DNA from: Nonomuraea guangzhouensis
GTDB lineage: Bacteria; Actinomycetota; Actinomycetes; Streptosporangiales; Streptosporangiaceae
Length of the DNA stretch: 64,000 bases
Assembly (NCBI RefSeq): GCF_019396345.1
Contig: NZ_JAHKRM010000022.1
Coordinates: 1-64,000 of the forward strand
Reading direction: 5' to 3'
Below are positions 33,425-42,791 of this stretch, in pieces; position 1 is the first letter of the stretch, and each line of letters opens with the position of its first letter. The translations under genes and the position numbers were made by a program. A model generated the notes under the pieces. The model had not been told where the DNA came from and ran no database searches. It saw nothing but the letters and a program-made list of their open reading frames with translations.

Positions 33425-35686
33425 GTGCAAGCTCAGGGCAAAGATCGTTCCTCGCCGTTCCTGAACATCACGCGGTTGATCGCCGCGGGTGCGGCCGCGG
33501 GTGTCCTCACGGCTGCCATAGCCCTTCCGGCCGTCGGCGGGGCCGGGATGTCCGCCAAATCCGCGATGACGGGGATCAACCTAAAACCCGAGGACCTGGA
33601 AGAACCCCCGTTGCCCGAGCGCACGGTCCTGCAGGACTCCGACGGCAAGCAGATAGCCCAGTTCTACTACGAGAACCGGCAGTCGGTGCGCCTGGACCAG
33701 GTCGCCCCCATCATGCGCACCGCGCTGATCTCGATCGAGGACTTCCGTTTCTATCAGCACGGCCCGATCGACGTGGAGGGAACGGCCCGAGCCCTGGTCA
33801 AGAACCTCACCACGGGCGGCGTGACCCAGGGCGGCTCGTCGATCACCCAGCAGTACGTCAAGCAGGTGCTGCTCAACTCGGCCGAGACCAAAGAGGAACA
33901 GGCCGCGGCCATCGAGGCCACTGTCGGGCGCAAGCTCAACGAACTGCGCTACGCCATGGCCATCGAGAAGAAGTACACCAAAGATCAGATCCTTGAAAAG
34001 TATCTGAACATCGCATACTTCGGCGCCGGCGCACACGGCATCCAGGCCGCCTCGAAGCGCTTCTTCGGCAAACCGGCCTCCGCGCTCAACCTCGTCGAGG
34101 CGGCCACGCTCGCGGGCGCGGTCCAGAATCCCAACCGGACCGACCCGAACGTCAGCAAAGCGTCCAGGGACCTGCTGAAGGCCCGGCGCAACGTCGTCCT
34201 CGACCGAATGGCCGAACTCGGCAAGATCACGCCGCAGGAAGCCGCCGAGTCCAAGGCCAAGAAGCTGGTCTTCAAGGACACCAAGGTCTCCGGCGGCTGC
34301 GAAGAGAGCAAGTACCCGTACTTCTGCCTCTACGTTCAGAACGAGATCCTCAACAACGAGGATTTCGGTAAGACCCCCAAGGAACGCCTCAAACTGCTCC
34401 AGCGCGGCGGTCTCACCATCAAGACCACCATCGACAAGAAGATGCAGAAAGCCTCCGAGAAGGCCATCAAGGAGTACGTCAGCACCAAGGACAAGCCCGT
34501 GGCCTCGCAGGCGATGGTCGTGCCGGGCACGGGCGAGATCAAGGCGATGGCGGCCTCGCGCAAGTTCGGCGGCAGCAAGAAGAAGAATGAAATGAGCTAC
34601 AACGTCGTCGCCGACGCCAAGCACGGCGGTGGCGGCGGCTTCCAGCAGGGCTCGACGGCGAAGGCCTACACGCTCGCCACAGCGCTCGAGGAGGGCCTGA
34701 AGTACGGCGACGGTTACCCGGCGCCCGCCGGCTTCACCGCGTCCGGCTACGGGGCGTTCAAGGACTGCGACGGCAAGCGGGTCGGCGACCCCACCCATGA
34801 GGTACGCAACTCCAGCGAGGGCGGCGGCGGCTTCAAGACGCTGCAGACCGGCACCTGGGGCTCGGTCAACACGTTCTTCATGCGGCTCGAGGAGCGTGTC
34901 ACGCTCTGCAAGGTCGTCAAGCTGGCCAAGCGGATCGGGCTCAAGCGGGCCGACGGCACGAAGCTCCGCGAGTTCGAGACCTTCACGCTCGGCATCAACG
35001 AGGTCGACCCGGTCACGGTGGCCAGCACCTACGCGGTCTTCGCCTCACGCGGCCAGTACTGCAAGCCGCTGGCGATCACCGAGATCAAGGACCGCTACGG
35101 CAAGGCCACCCAGTACAAACCCAAGTGCTCCAAGGTCATGGAGGAGGAGGTCGCCGACGCCGTCAGCGGCATCCTGTCGGGCGTGTTCACCAAGGGCACG
35201 ATGCGGGAGGTCGGCGGCATCGGCCGGGACGCCGCGGGCAAGACGGGCACCACCGACGGCTACACGGCCGCCTGGTTCGCCGGTTACACCCCGAACCTCG
35301 CCTCCGCCGTCAGCCTCGGCGACCCGCGCGGCGCCTTCACGCACAACCTGATCGGCGTCACCATCGGCGGCCGCTACTACAGCTACGTGTACGGCGCGTC
35401 GATCTCGGGCCGCATCTGGAAGCAGGCGATGATCGGGGCGCTCAAGGGCGTCGAGCCCACCAAGTTCACGCCGGTGGATCAGGAGCGGTTCGGCGGCTGC
35501 GGCGACAACTGCGCGCCCAAGCCCAAGAAGGAGAAGAAGGACGAGCAGGGCCCGCCGGACGACTTCTTCGACCAGTTCAACCGCGACGACAACGGTGACG
35601 ACAACGGCGATCGGGGCCGGGGGCGGGGCCGGGGACGCGGCGGCGAATCGCCCATCACTCCGGCGAACGTCGCTCCGCTGAACTGA
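33425..35686 (+). CDS. Class A penicillin-binding protein
   Basis: A bifunctional peptidoglycan synthase of 753 residues from GTG 33425; the TACTCT at 33412-33417 fits a leaderless start. One N-terminal membrane helix (LIAAGAAAGVLTAAIALPAV) is present. Glycosyltransferase motifs are SIEDFRFYQHG (catalytic Glu, about 104) and GGSSITQQYVKQ. Transpeptidase motifs are STAK (about 410), SVN (about 480) and KTGTT (about 606). The tail is Asp/Asn/Gly/Arg-rich. It is the syntenic counterpart of ponA2 (Rv3682)/SCO3580, but no PASTA domain is evident at the C-terminus. Confidence 0.92.
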   Translation: MQAQGKDRSSPFLNITRLIAAGAAAGVLTAAIALPAVGGAGMSAKSAMTGINLKPEDLEEPPLPERTVLQDSDGKQIAQFYYENRQSVRLDQVAPIMRTALISIEDFRFYQHGPIDVEGTARALVKNLTTGGVTQGGSSITQQYVKQVLLNSAETKEEQAAAIEATVGRKLNELRYAMAIEKKYTKDQILEKYLNIAYFGAGAHGIQAASKRFFGKPASALNLVEAATLAGAVQNPNRTDPNVSKASRDLLKARRNVVLDRMAELGKITPQEAAESKAKKLVFKDTKVSGGCEESKYPYFCLYVQNEILNNEDFGKTPKERLKLLQRGGLTIKTTIDKKMQKASEKAIKEYVSTKDKPVASQAMVVPGTGEIKAMAASRKFGGSKKKNEMSYNVVADAKHGGGGGFQQGSTAKAYTLATALEEGLKYGDGYPAPAGFTASGYGAFKDCDGKRVGDPTHEVRNSSEGGGGFKTLQTGTWGSVNTFFMRLEERVTLCKVVKLAKRIGLKRADGTKLREFETFTLGINEVDPVTVASTYAVFASRGQYCKPLAITEIKDRYGKATQYKPKCSKVMEEEVADAVSGILSGVFTKGTMREVGGIGRDAAGKTGTTDGYTAAWFAGYTPNLASAVSLGDPRGAFTHNLIGVTIGGRYYSYVYGASISGRIWKQAMIGALKGVEPTKFTPVDQERFGGCGDNCAPKPKKEKKDEQGPPDDFFDQFNRDDNGDDNGDRGRGRGRGRGGESPITPANVAPLN

Positions 35687-35702
35687 GCTCTTTCTGAACC
35701 CT

Positions 35703-35728
35703 GGGTGCCCGCTTTGGGGCGGGCACCC
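35703..35728. terminator. Terminator between PBP and YqeY genes
   Basis: GGGTGCCCGC (35703-35712) pairs perfectly with GCGGGCACCC (35719-35728), loop 6, between convergent genes. Confidence 0.85.
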
Positions 35729-35734
35729 TCTTGG

Positions 35735-36199
35735 CTAGGCGGACAGTCGCGCGCGTACGGCGGCGGCGACACGTCCCCCCTCCGCGCGGCCGGCGACTTT
35801 CGGGTTGACGGCCTTCATGACCTGACCCATCGCCTGCGGCCCGGCGGCGCCGGTCTCGGCGACGGCCTCGTCGACGAGGCGGCCGAGCTCCTCGTCGGAG
35901 AGCTGCGCCGGCAGGTATTCCTCCAGCACCGCCTGCTCGTCCAGCTCCGCCTGGGCCTGCTCCGCGCGACCGGCGTTGCCGAACGCCTCCGCCGCCTCCC
36001 GGCGCTTCTTGGCCTCCTTGGTCAGCACCTTGACGATCTCGTCGTCGGAGAGCTCCCTGGCCGCCTTGCCGGCGACCTCCTCGACGTTGACCGCGGCCAG
36101 TGCCATCCGAATCGTCCGGAGACGTACCTCGTCCCGGCTCTTCATGGAGGCCGTGAGGTCGGCCTTCAGCTTGTCCTTCAATGCGCTCATGCGGTCCAT
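35735..36199 (-). CDS. GatB/YqeY domain protein
   Basis: The product is 154 residues. LKADLTASMKSRDEVRLRTIRMALAA at the start and MGQVMKAVNPKVAGRAEGGRVA at the end are the YqeY signatures. It resembles the tail domain of GatB and may bind tRNA, but its role is not established. An ATG 9 bp downstream (36190) is an alternative start. It lies at the same position as in Streptomyces, between the PBP and phosphoesterase genes. Confidence 0.88.
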   Translation of the reverse strand: MDRMSALKDKLKADLTASMKSRDEVRLRTIRMALAAVNVEEVAGKAARELSDDEIVKVLTKEAKKRREAAEAFGNAGRAEQAQAELDEQAVLEEYLPAQLSDEELGRLVDEAVAETGAAGPQAMGQVMKAVNPKVAGRAEGGRVAAAVRARLSA

Positions 36200-36355
36200 C
36201 TTGCCGCGTGTACGGACGGCTACGCGCTCGCGCGCCCCATCGCACAGCCCGGCACCCGGCCTTTTCGCGGCCTTTGTACCTCATGCTCGTGGCCTTCGTA
36301 CGGCCTTCTCGCGGACTCGGGACGGCTCGGGCCGGATGTCGGGCATCATGAATGG

Positions 36356-37249
36356 GTGAGGAAAGCCGCCGCTGTACCACTGTCCATGCTCGGTCTCGGC
36401 CTGGCCGGGTTGGGATACGCCTCCGTCGTCGAGCGCAACTGGTTCCGGCTGCGCCGCTTCGACGTGCCCGTGCTCGAGCGCGGGCAGCGACCCGTACGCA
36501 TCCTCCACCTGTCCGACCTGCACCTGACGCCGGGCCGCAAGAAGCTGATCAACTGGGTCCGCTCACTCGGCTCGCTGGAGCCCGACCTGGTCGTCAACAC
36601 GGGCGACTCGATCGCCCACCCGGAGGCCGTGCCCGCGCTCCTGCACGCCCTGGAGCCCCTGCTGGCCCGTCCCGGGATGTTCGTGTACGGCTCGAACGAC
36701 CTCTACGCCCCCAAGCCCAAGAACCCGGCCCGCTACCTCTGGCGCACCTCCAAGAAGGACCGTCGCCAGCACGTCCCGTCCCTCCCCTGGGAGGAGCTCG
36801 GCGCCGGCATGACCGCCGAGGGCTGGCTCGACATGAACAACACCACGGCCCGCATCAAGATCGGCGACCTCGACGTGGCGGTGGCGGGCATCCACGACTC
36901 CCACATCGACCGCGACCGTTACGACCTGGTCGCCGGCCCCGCCCCGGCAGACGCGGACCTCCGCCTCGGCGTCATGCACTCCCCCGAGCCCCGCAACATG
37001 ACCCGCTTCGCCGCCGACGGCTACCAGCTCCTCCTGGCCGGCCACACGCACGGCGGCCAGCTCTGCATCCCCTTCTACGGCGCCCTGGTCACCAACTGCG
37101 GCATCGACCGGGCCCGCGTCAAGGGCCTCAACCGCCACGACGACGCCTGGCTGCACGTCTCGGCCGGCCTCGGCACCTCGCCGTACGCCCCGGTACGCTT
37201 CGCCTGCTTCCCGGAGGCCTCGTTGCTCACCCTGGTTCCGCGCCGGTAA
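36356..37249 (+). CDS. Calcineurin-like metallophosphoesterase
   Basis: The product is 297 residues from GTG 36356. An N-terminal hydrophobic segment (VPLSMLGLGLAGLGYASV) may anchor it in the membrane. Metal-binding motifs LHLSDLHLTPGR, NTGDSIAH, YGSNDLY (in place of GNHD/E), GVMHSPEP and LLAGHTHGGQ are present, so only the third is altered, with the Asn and Asp kept. Length and context match Rv3683/SCO3582. The substrate is unknown. Confidence 0.88.
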   Translation: MRKAAAVPLSMLGLGLAGLGYASVVERNWFRLRRFDVPVLERGQRPVRILHLSDLHLTPGRKKLINWVRSLGSLEPDLVVNTGDSIAHPEAVPALLHALEPLLARPGMFVYGSNDLYAPKPKNPARYLWRTSKKDRRQHVPSLPWEELGAGMTAEGWLDMNNTTARIKIGDLDVAVAGIHDSHIDRDRYDLVAGPAPADADLRLGVMHSPEPRNMTRFAADGYQLLLAGHTHGGQLCIPFYGALVTNCGIDRARVKGLNRHDDAWLHVSAGLGTSPYAPVRFACFPEASLLTLVPRR

Positions 37250-37313
37250 AGGCGGTCACAAGCACCCGCGAAGTCAGCTAGACTTTCTCAAGCACGCTGC
37301 AGAGGGCGTGCAA

Positions 37314-37387
37314 CGGGGTGTAGCGCAGCTTGGCAGCGCGCTTCGTTCGGGACGAAGAGGCCGTGGGTTCAAATCCCGCCACCCCGA
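37314..37387 (+). tRNA. tRNA-Pro (anticodon CGG)
   Basis: The acceptor stem CGGGGTG/CACCCCG is perfect and the discriminator is A at 37387. The D arm TAGCGCAGCTTGGCAGCGCG, an anticodon stem CTTCG/CGAAG with loop TTCGGGA (anticodon CGG), and a T arm with GGTTCAAATCC are all present. CCA is not encoded. It reads proline codon CCG. Confidence 0.97.
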
Positions 37388-37402
37388 CAGGGTTCCCGAG
37401 GT

Positions 37403-37438
37403 AAGGGCCTGGTTCTCAAGATCGAGAGCCGGGCCCTT
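37403..37438 (+). terminator. Terminator after tRNA-Pro
   Basis: A 15-bp stem with two G-U pairs (AAGGGCCTGGTTCTC against GAGAGCCGGGCCCTT) with a 6-base loop begins 15 bp after the tRNA. The rest of the gap to 37675 holds no gene I can support and no obvious copy of the tRNA 3' end. Confidence 0.75.
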
Positions 37439-37675
37439 GATCGTTTGACCGTCAAGTGAGCCTCTGCCTGAACGCCTCCAGAGGCCGCCTGGATGACAGG
37501 CTGCAGGCCATCCCACGGGACGCACCCGCACCGTTGATACCCGGCACAATCTCGCTGAGTGGATCAAGAGAGAAGCGACTCTCCCTGACGCACGGAGCCC
37601 AGGAGATCGGCAGACAACGGCGTGTCGGGGCGGGGAATCACATGGTGTGTATTTCCCGCGAATATGATTAGCGGC

Positions 37676-38302
37676 ATGGTCAGAGATGACTCACCCGAGG
37701 CGACCTCGGCGCGCTTGGAGACCCCCTGCCAAGAGGTCTACCGGGCGCTGCAACGCGGCATGCAGACCGCCGACCATCTTCACGACGTAGCGGCGTGGAA
37801 GCGTGAGGCCGATCTCCACCTGCACCGGCACATGACCCGGCGGGACGCGATGGAGGATCTCAAGCAGCTCAACCCGGAGATGGAGGACGACGACGACCTC
37901 GGCCTGCCGATGAGCGGGCTGATCCTGCACCTGCCCGAGGACGTCATCCGTATCTGGCACACCGCCGACAGCAAGATCCCCAAGCCGACGACAGAGGCCA
38001 AACTGCGGTTCGTCAATCAGCTGTCCGAGCGTGCGATTCCGCTGATCGGGCCCGGCGAGCTCGATCTGGGGTTGCCCGAGTTGCTGCCCAAGCCCCATGC
38101 GACCAACAACGTGATTCTTCAATGGACCGCCGAGGGCTCGGTCATCACCCGGTTCGACCTTGTCCGGCCGGTCGGCGTACAAGGGGGGCAGGTCGCCATC
38201 GACTGGCGGCTCTCACTGCTCGGCCGTTACACCCAGCTTCCCGACCTGCAGTACCGTCTCCGCGATGGGCTGGAAGGCATCGGGGAGGCACAAGCACCGT
38301 GA
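37676..38302 (+). CDS. Unknown protein paired with an ImmA/IrrE regulator
   Basis: The product is 208 residues from ATG 37676 (an in-frame ATG at 37664 is possible). It is soluble and rich in charged residues, with a His/Arg-rich KREADLHLHRHMTRRDAM stretch and an acidic MEDDDDLGLPMSG segment. ILQWTAEGSVITRFDLVRPVG and VAIDWRLSLLGRY near the end suggest a beta-rich domain. I do not recognise a family. The stop overlaps the next gene by GTGA, so it is probably a functional partner (toxin-like, substrate or sensor) of the XRE-ImmA protein. Confidence 0.6.
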   Translation: MVRDDSPEATSARLETPCQEVYRALQRGMQTADHLHDVAAWKREADLHLHRHMTRRDAMEDLKQLNPEMEDDDDLGLPMSGLILHLPEDVIRIWHTADSKIPKPTTEAKLRFVNQLSERAIPLIGPGELDLGLPELLPKPHATNNVILQWTAEGSVITRFDLVRPVGVQGGQVAIDWRLSLLGRYTQLPDLQYRLRDGLEGIGEAQAP

Positions 38303-39384
38303 TCTACGGAACTCGGCTCACGCAGGCGCGTGAGTTCGCCCTGCTCACCCAGAAAACGCTCGCGGGGGACATCGGCGTCAGCCAGACCACCCTGTCGAAC
38401 GCCGAGCGGGACAGGTACGAACTGCCCTTCGGGGCGCTGGCCGAGTTCGCCGCAGCAACGGGCTTCCCGACCGGATTCTTTCAGGAACCGCCCCGGGTGA
38501 TTTTCGATGGCCTGCCCACACATTTCCGCGCCCGAGCAGGCATGGGTGCCAAGGAGTCCAACCAGGCCAAGCGCGCCGGCGAGATCATCACCGAGGCCGC
38601 GCTCGTCATGCGGGACAAACTCGTCGGGCCACCGCTCACCATCCAGTCCTGCCGACGCGGCACCAGCCCCGAGGAGGCCGCTCGATGGACGAGGGAGATT
38701 CTCGGCCTCTCTCCTGGTGAGCCCGCGCTCGGCTTGCCGGTCCTCCTGGAACACGCGGGAGTCCTCGTCATCGCACTCCCCCTGCCCAACACCCGGCGCG
38801 ACGCCTTCTCCCTGTGGTTCGAGGATCTGCCGGTCCTGGCGCTGCTCGACACCGACGCGGGAGACCGGCAGCTCTGGTCGACCGCACACGAACTGGGCCA
38901 TGCCGTCCTGCACCGGCAAGCGGGCGCCAGCCGCGAGCTGGAGCATGAGGCGGACGAGTTCGCGATGCATCTGCTCACGCCGCTCGACAGCATGCGACGC
39001 GATATGCCAGAACATCCCACCATCCAGGATTTCGCGCTGCTCAAGCGGCGCTGGGGTGTTTCCATCGCCGCGCTCGTCCGTACCGCCCGCCGGCTGGGAA
39101 AGATCGACGACCAGAGGTACACGAGCCTGTTCAAGCAGATGAGCGCGCGGGGCGAGCGGCTGCGGGAACGGGTCGCGATCGCTCCCATCAAGCCGCGCGG
39201 GTTCCGTGCGATGGCCGAGACCATCTACGGACCGCACCCGGGCGAAGACCTGGCCGAGGCGGCGCTGTGGACGCCGGCCTTCGCCGAAGACGTGCTGAGC
39301 CGCCACGCCACAGGCTCAGAACTGCCGAGTCGGCGCACCACCAACGTGGTGAGCCTCGCTCCCCTCCGAGCACGGCGCGCATAG
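38299..39384 (+). CDS. XRE HTH / ImmA-IrrE metallopeptidase fusion
   Basis: The product is 361 residues from GTG 38299. The N-terminal HTH_XRE (LTQKTLAGDIGVSQTTLSNAER, residues about 15-60) is followed by an IrrE N-terminal-like domain. The peptidase-like segment TAHELGHAVLH carries the HExxH motif with the catalytic Glu intact, and EHEADEFAMHLL supplies the third zinc ligand. Such fusions act as repressor-peptidases in mobile elements, toxin-antitoxin-like modules and stress responses. Overlap with the upstream gene indicates a two-gene module, downstream of a tRNA but with no integrase nearby. Confidence 0.85.
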   Translation: MIYGTRLTQAREFALLTQKTLAGDIGVSQTTLSNAERDRYELPFGALAEFAAATGFPTGFFQEPPRVIFDGLPTHFRARAGMGAKESNQAKRAGEIITEAALVMRDKLVGPPLTIQSCRRGTSPEEAARWTREILGLSPGEPALGLPVLLEHAGVLVIALPLPNTRRDAFSLWFEDLPVLALLDTDAGDRQLWSTAHELGHAVLHRQAGASRELEHEADEFAMHLLTPLDSMRRDMPEHPTIQDFALLKRRWGVSIAALVRTARRLGKIDDQRYTSLFKQMSARGERLRERVAIAPIKPRGFRAMAETIYGPHPGEDLAEAALWTPAFAEDVLSRHATGSELPSRRTTNVVSLAPLRARRA

Positions 39385-39435
39385 TGTACGGACGAGAGCC
39401 CGACCTCTACAGCCGGCCGACCTGAGGAACTGGAG

Positions 39436-40707
39436 CTATGCGCCGGTGATGAGGCGTCGTTCCAGGGCGATGATCGGCTCGATGCTCTGCAGGTCGTAGT
39501 TGCTCAGGATGACGGCCGTCCAGTCCATGTCGAGGTAGACGGACCAGCTCGTCGAAATGCCGCCTGCACCACCTCCGTGGGTGATGATGCGCTGGTTGTT
39601 GTATGTGGCGGCCACAGGCCCGTACGCCTGGAAGGTCTCCCCTCGAAGGGAACTGCCGGAGGTGTCCTCCCTGAGAGGCTTCGCGGAGATCTTTCCGTTG
39701 ATGTACAGCTCGGTATAGGGCCGGGCGGTGAGCTTGCCGCCTTGCAACGCGACCGCGAAGCGCAGCAGGTCCGGGGCGCTGGCGAAGCCGTTGCCGCCGC
39801 CTGTCCCCATCCATCCCCGTGCCGAGTTACTGCCTTGGCCGGCGTCGCCGTAGACGGAGCCCTTGTCGAGGTTGCGGACGGCGTCAACCCGCGTGCCGTC
39901 CTTCTGATACATGTACGGATGGGCGATGCGCTCGTCGGCCAGCCACTGGCGGCGGTTGTAGTAGGCGGAGTCCTCCATGCCGGCCGGGAGGAAAATGTTC
40001 TGGTGGACGTAGTCCTGGAACGACTTGCCGGAGACCTTCGCCACGAGTTCGCCGAGCAGGGTGTAGCCCATACTGCTGTAGGCCTTCTTCGTTCCGGGGG
40101 CGAACTCCAGCTCGAATGTGTTTAGATTCGCCCAGAAGTCGGCCATCTGCTCCGCGTAGCTGTTGTGGATCTTCTCCGGCGGCGGCTTCTCGCCAGGGCG
40201 CCGGGCGTCGCCCAGACCGCTGGTGTGCGTCAGGAGATGGTGCACGGTGATGCTTTCGGCCATTTTCGCCGGCAGGCCGTCCAGATGCTTGCTCACCAGG
40301 TCGTAGAACTTGAGCTTGCCCTGCTGGACGAGCTGCACGACGGCCAGCCCGGTGAACGGCTTGGAGGACGAGGCCAGAGCATAGATGGTGTCGACCTTGT
40401 TCGGGACCTTGCCTTGCTTGTCCGCCCAGCCGTAGGCGCGGGCCAGGACCTGACGGCCGCGGTGCGCGATCAGCACGGTGCCGGAGAACTCGTCCTTGTC
40501 CGCGAGTTCTTTGATGTGCCGATCGAACGCGCCTCCAGGACGCAGATCCTTGGGGATCCGGCCAGTACCAGATGAGAGGTCGGTGTTCGCCTCGGCGGTT
40601 CCCTGCGCGGCCAGCAGGCCACCGGCCGCCAGCGGGACTGCTCCCAGGAACCCGAGGGCGGAACGGCGCGAAGGATCTTGGTCAAGTGAGGGATGTGGCA
40701 ACGCCAT
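39436..40707 (-). CDS. Secreted serine hydrolase (beta-lactamase-like, Tat signal)
   Basis: The product is 423 residues from ATG 40707, with AAAGGA 5-6 bp upstream; a longer frame to 40815 is rejected. The N-terminus SRRSALGFLGAVPLAAGGLLAAQ is a twin-arginine signal. SSSKPFTG (SxxK) provides the nucleophile, YSSMGY is the Tyr motif (YSS in place of YSN) and THGGGAGG is the HxG motif. It belongs to the class C beta-lactamase/D-Ala-D-Ala carboxypeptidase group (peptidase S12). The substrate is unknown. It lies downstream of the two-component system. Confidence 0.85.
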   Translation of the reverse strand: MALPHPSLDQDPSRRSALGFLGAVPLAAGGLLAAQGTAEANTDLSSGTGRIPKDLRPGGAFDRHIKELADKDEFSGTVLIAHRGRQVLARAYGWADKQGKVPNKVDTIYALASSSKPFTGLAVVQLVQQGKLKFYDLVSKHLDGLPAKMAESITVHHLLTHTSGLGDARRPGEKPPPEKIHNSYAEQMADFWANLNTFELEFAPGTKKAYSSMGYTLLGELVAKVSGKSFQDYVHQNIFLPAGMEDSAYYNRRQWLADERIAHPYMYQKDGTRVDAVRNLDKGSVYGDAGQGSNSARGWMGTGGGNGFASAPDLLRFAVALQGGKLTARPYTELYINGKISAKPLREDTSGSSLRGETFQAYGPVAATYNNQRIITHGGGAGGISTSWSVYLDMDWTAVILSNYDLQSIEPIIALERRLITGA

Positions 40708-40811
40708 GGAAATCCTTTCCCGAGAAACGATCTGCGAGGGATGTAAGCGCGCAGGCCGTTTCCTCGGCGTTTCCGTAGCCTCCTTGACTGGTCGAGCCGT
40801 CCGTCCTGATG

Positions 40812-41477
40812 TCACGCGCCGGGCTGTACCAGGCCGCTCTCGTAGGCCAGGATGACCAGCTGGACCCTGTCGCGCACGTTCAGCTTGGCGATGGCCCTGG
40901 TGATGTGGGTCTTGGCGGTGAGCGGGCTGATGACGAGGCGCTCGGCGATCTCGTTGTTGGAGAGGCCGAGCGCCACGAGCTTGACCGTCTCCAGTTCCCG
41001 GGCGGTGAGGGCGGCCAGCCGCTGCCCCGCGCTGGGCGTGAGGTCCTGCCGGTGGGCGAACTGCTCGATGACGCGGCGGGTCACGCCCGGAGACAGGAGC
41101 GCGTCTCCGCCGGCGACGGCGGCGACCGCCCGGCGCAGTTCGGCTGGTTCGACCTCTTTGGTGAGGAAGCCGCTGGCGCCGGCGCGCAGGGCGGCGAAGA
41201 CGTGTTCGTCGGTGTCGAACGTGGTGAGGATGATGACGCGACAGCCCGGAGTGGTCGGGCTGGTGACGATGCGGCGCGTGGCGGTGATCCCATCGGTGCC
41301 CGGCATGCGGATGTCCATGAGGATCACATCGGGGCGGGTGCTCGCGGACAGCGTTACGGCTTCGTCGCCGTCCTGGGCCTCGCCGACGACCGTGACGTCC
41401 CGGGAGCGGGCCAGCAGGCTGCGGAAGCCGGCCCGTACGAGTGCCTGGTCGTCGGCGAGGAGCACCTTGATCGTCAT
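40812..41477 (-). CDS. NarL/LuxR-family response regulator
   Basis: The product is 221 residues. The receiver domain carries ADDQALVRAG and the phosphoacceptor Asp in VILMDIRMPG (about 55), with Lys in GFLTKEVEP. The HTH_LuxR is LTARELETVKLVALGLSNNEIAERL. The ATG at 41477 overlaps the kinase stop (ATGA). It probably controls nearby envelope genes. Confidence 0.92.
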   Translation of the reverse strand: MTIKVLLADDQALVRAGFRSLLARSRDVTVVGEAQDGDEAVTLSASTRPDVILMDIRMPGTDGITATRRIVTSPTTPGCRVIILTTFDTDEHVFAALRAGASGFLTKEVEPAELRRAVAAVAGGDALLSPGVTRRVIEQFAHRQDLTPSAGQRLAALTARELETVKLVALGLSNNEIAERLVISPLTAKTHITRAIAKLNVRDRVQLVILAYESGLVQPGA

Positions 41478-42619
41478 GCCGTCGAGCCTGCCACAGGGAT
41501 GTCGGCCCGCACGGCGAAGCCGCCGGGGACCGGCCCCGCGGTGAGCACGCCCCCGAGTGCGCTCACCCGCTCACGCATGCCCGCCAGGCCATGGCCTTCG
41601 GTGACATCGGCGCCGTCTGGGACACCGCGGCCGTCGTCGCTGATCTCGACGGTGATCGAGCGCGGCGCGTAATTGATCGTCACCTCGGCCTTGCTCGCCC
41701 CCGCGTGCTTGAGCGTGTTGGCGAGGGACTCCTGCACGACGCGGTAGATGGCGATGGCGGGAGTGGCGGGCACGGTCGCCGGGTCGCCGTGCTCGTCGAG
41801 GGTCACCTCAAGCCCGGCGGCGCGGGCGTCGGAGATGAGAGTGCCCAAGGAGGCCAGATCCGCCTGGGGTGCGGTGTCAGCGGGGCTGTCGCGCAGGACC
41901 GCGATGAGCGAGCGGAGGTCGGCCATCGCCCGGTTCCTGACGTCCTTCGCCAGGCGTAGCGCGGCGGCGGCCGCGGCCGGGTCCTCCTCAAGAGTGTCGG
42001 CGGCGACATTGAGCTGAACGCCGACGACGGCCAGCGTGTGGGCGATGACGTCGTGAACCTCGTGCGAGACGCGCAGCCGTTCCTCGGCGGCCCGGGCACG
42101 GCTGTCGGTTTCGCCCAGCCGTTCGCGCCAGCGCATCGCGGCGGTGTAGGTGAGGCCCGCGGCGATGAGGATCGCCAGGAGCAGTCCTTCCCCCGCGACG
42201 TGGATCAGGTAGCGAGTCGGGTTCGTGTCCAGGACCGAGCGGAAGTCGACCGCGGAGTAGACCAGTTGGACCAGGCCGATGGCGGCAACCCAGCGCACGC
42301 GTGGCGTGGTGGCGGCGGTGAAGTAGGCGACCGCGGCCGGCCAGATCCAACCGGCGGGAGACCAATGTCCGGTGAGGTGATAGGCGAAGATCCCGCCGAT
42401 CGACAGCAGCAGCACGGTCATCGGCCAGCGGCGTCTGACCAGCAGGAGCGCTCCGAGAAGCAGAGCGAGGGGGATTGTGCCCTGCCAGGGGCTGTGCACT
42501 CCGCTGGCGAGGGCTACGGCGACGAAGAAGATCAGAGTGAGGGCAGCGAGCGTAATGTCGGTGATCCGGGCGAAGTGTCGGACAGGCGCGGGTTCGCGTC
42601 GCGGGGGCGGCTCGGCCAT
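41474..42619 (-). CDS. Sensor histidine kinase (HisKA_3)
   Basis: The product is 381 residues. Four or five N-terminal membrane helices (ITLAALTLIFFVAVALASGV, PLALLLGALLLV, TVLLLSIGGIFAY and others) precede a dimerisation helix with the phosphoaccepting His in RVSHEVHDVIAHTLAV (about 190). The ATPase domain has VVQESLANTLKHAGA (N box), ISDDGRGVP (G1) and GHGLAGMRERV (G2). It is a cognate pair with the overlapping regulator. The signal is unknown. Confidence 0.92.
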   Translation of the reverse strand: MAEPPPRREPAPVRHFARITDITLAALTLIFFVAVALASGVHSPWQGTIPLALLLGALLLVRRRWPMTVLLLSIGGIFAYHLTGHWSPAGWIWPAAVAYFTAATTPRVRWVAAIGLVQLVYSAVDFRSVLDTNPTRYLIHVAGEGLLLAILIAAGLTYTAAMRWRERLGETDSRARAAEERLRVSHEVHDVIAHTLAVVGVQLNVAADTLEEDPAAAAAALRLAKDVRNRAMADLRSLIAVLRDSPADTAPQADLASLGTLISDARAAGLEVTLDEHGDPATVPATPAIAIYRVVQESLANTLKHAGASKAEVTINYAPRSITVEISDDGRGVPDGADVTEGHGLAGMRERVSALGGVLTAGPVPGGFAVRADIPVAGSTA

Positions 42620-42676
42620 GCGGAGGCCCTTCTCGAGGGGTGACGGGTGTGACGCCGGGCCGGGGCGTACCGGACC

Positions 42677-42706
42677 GCGTCGCCCAGGTGGTCACCTGGG
42701 CGACGC
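42677..42706. terminator. 30-bp palindrome upstream of the kinase gene
   Basis: GCGTCGCCCAGGTG (42677-42690) and CACCTGGGCGACGC (42693-42706) are exact reverse complements with 2 central bases. The palindrome probably terminates the secreted-protein gene that ends at 42792, or acts as an operator for the kinase operon. Confidence 0.6.
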
Positions 42707-42791
42707 CCTCGGCATGCTCGGCTTCCGTAGCCGCGTGGACCGGCGGACTCAAGGACCGCGGAAGCTCCGGATCTGTTTACCAGCGTTCGGA

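Noticed and set aside
37314..39384. Integrative element at the tRNA-Pro gene
   Set aside because: No integrase and no visible direct copy of the tRNA 3' end downstream; the XRE-ImmA pair alone is not enough.
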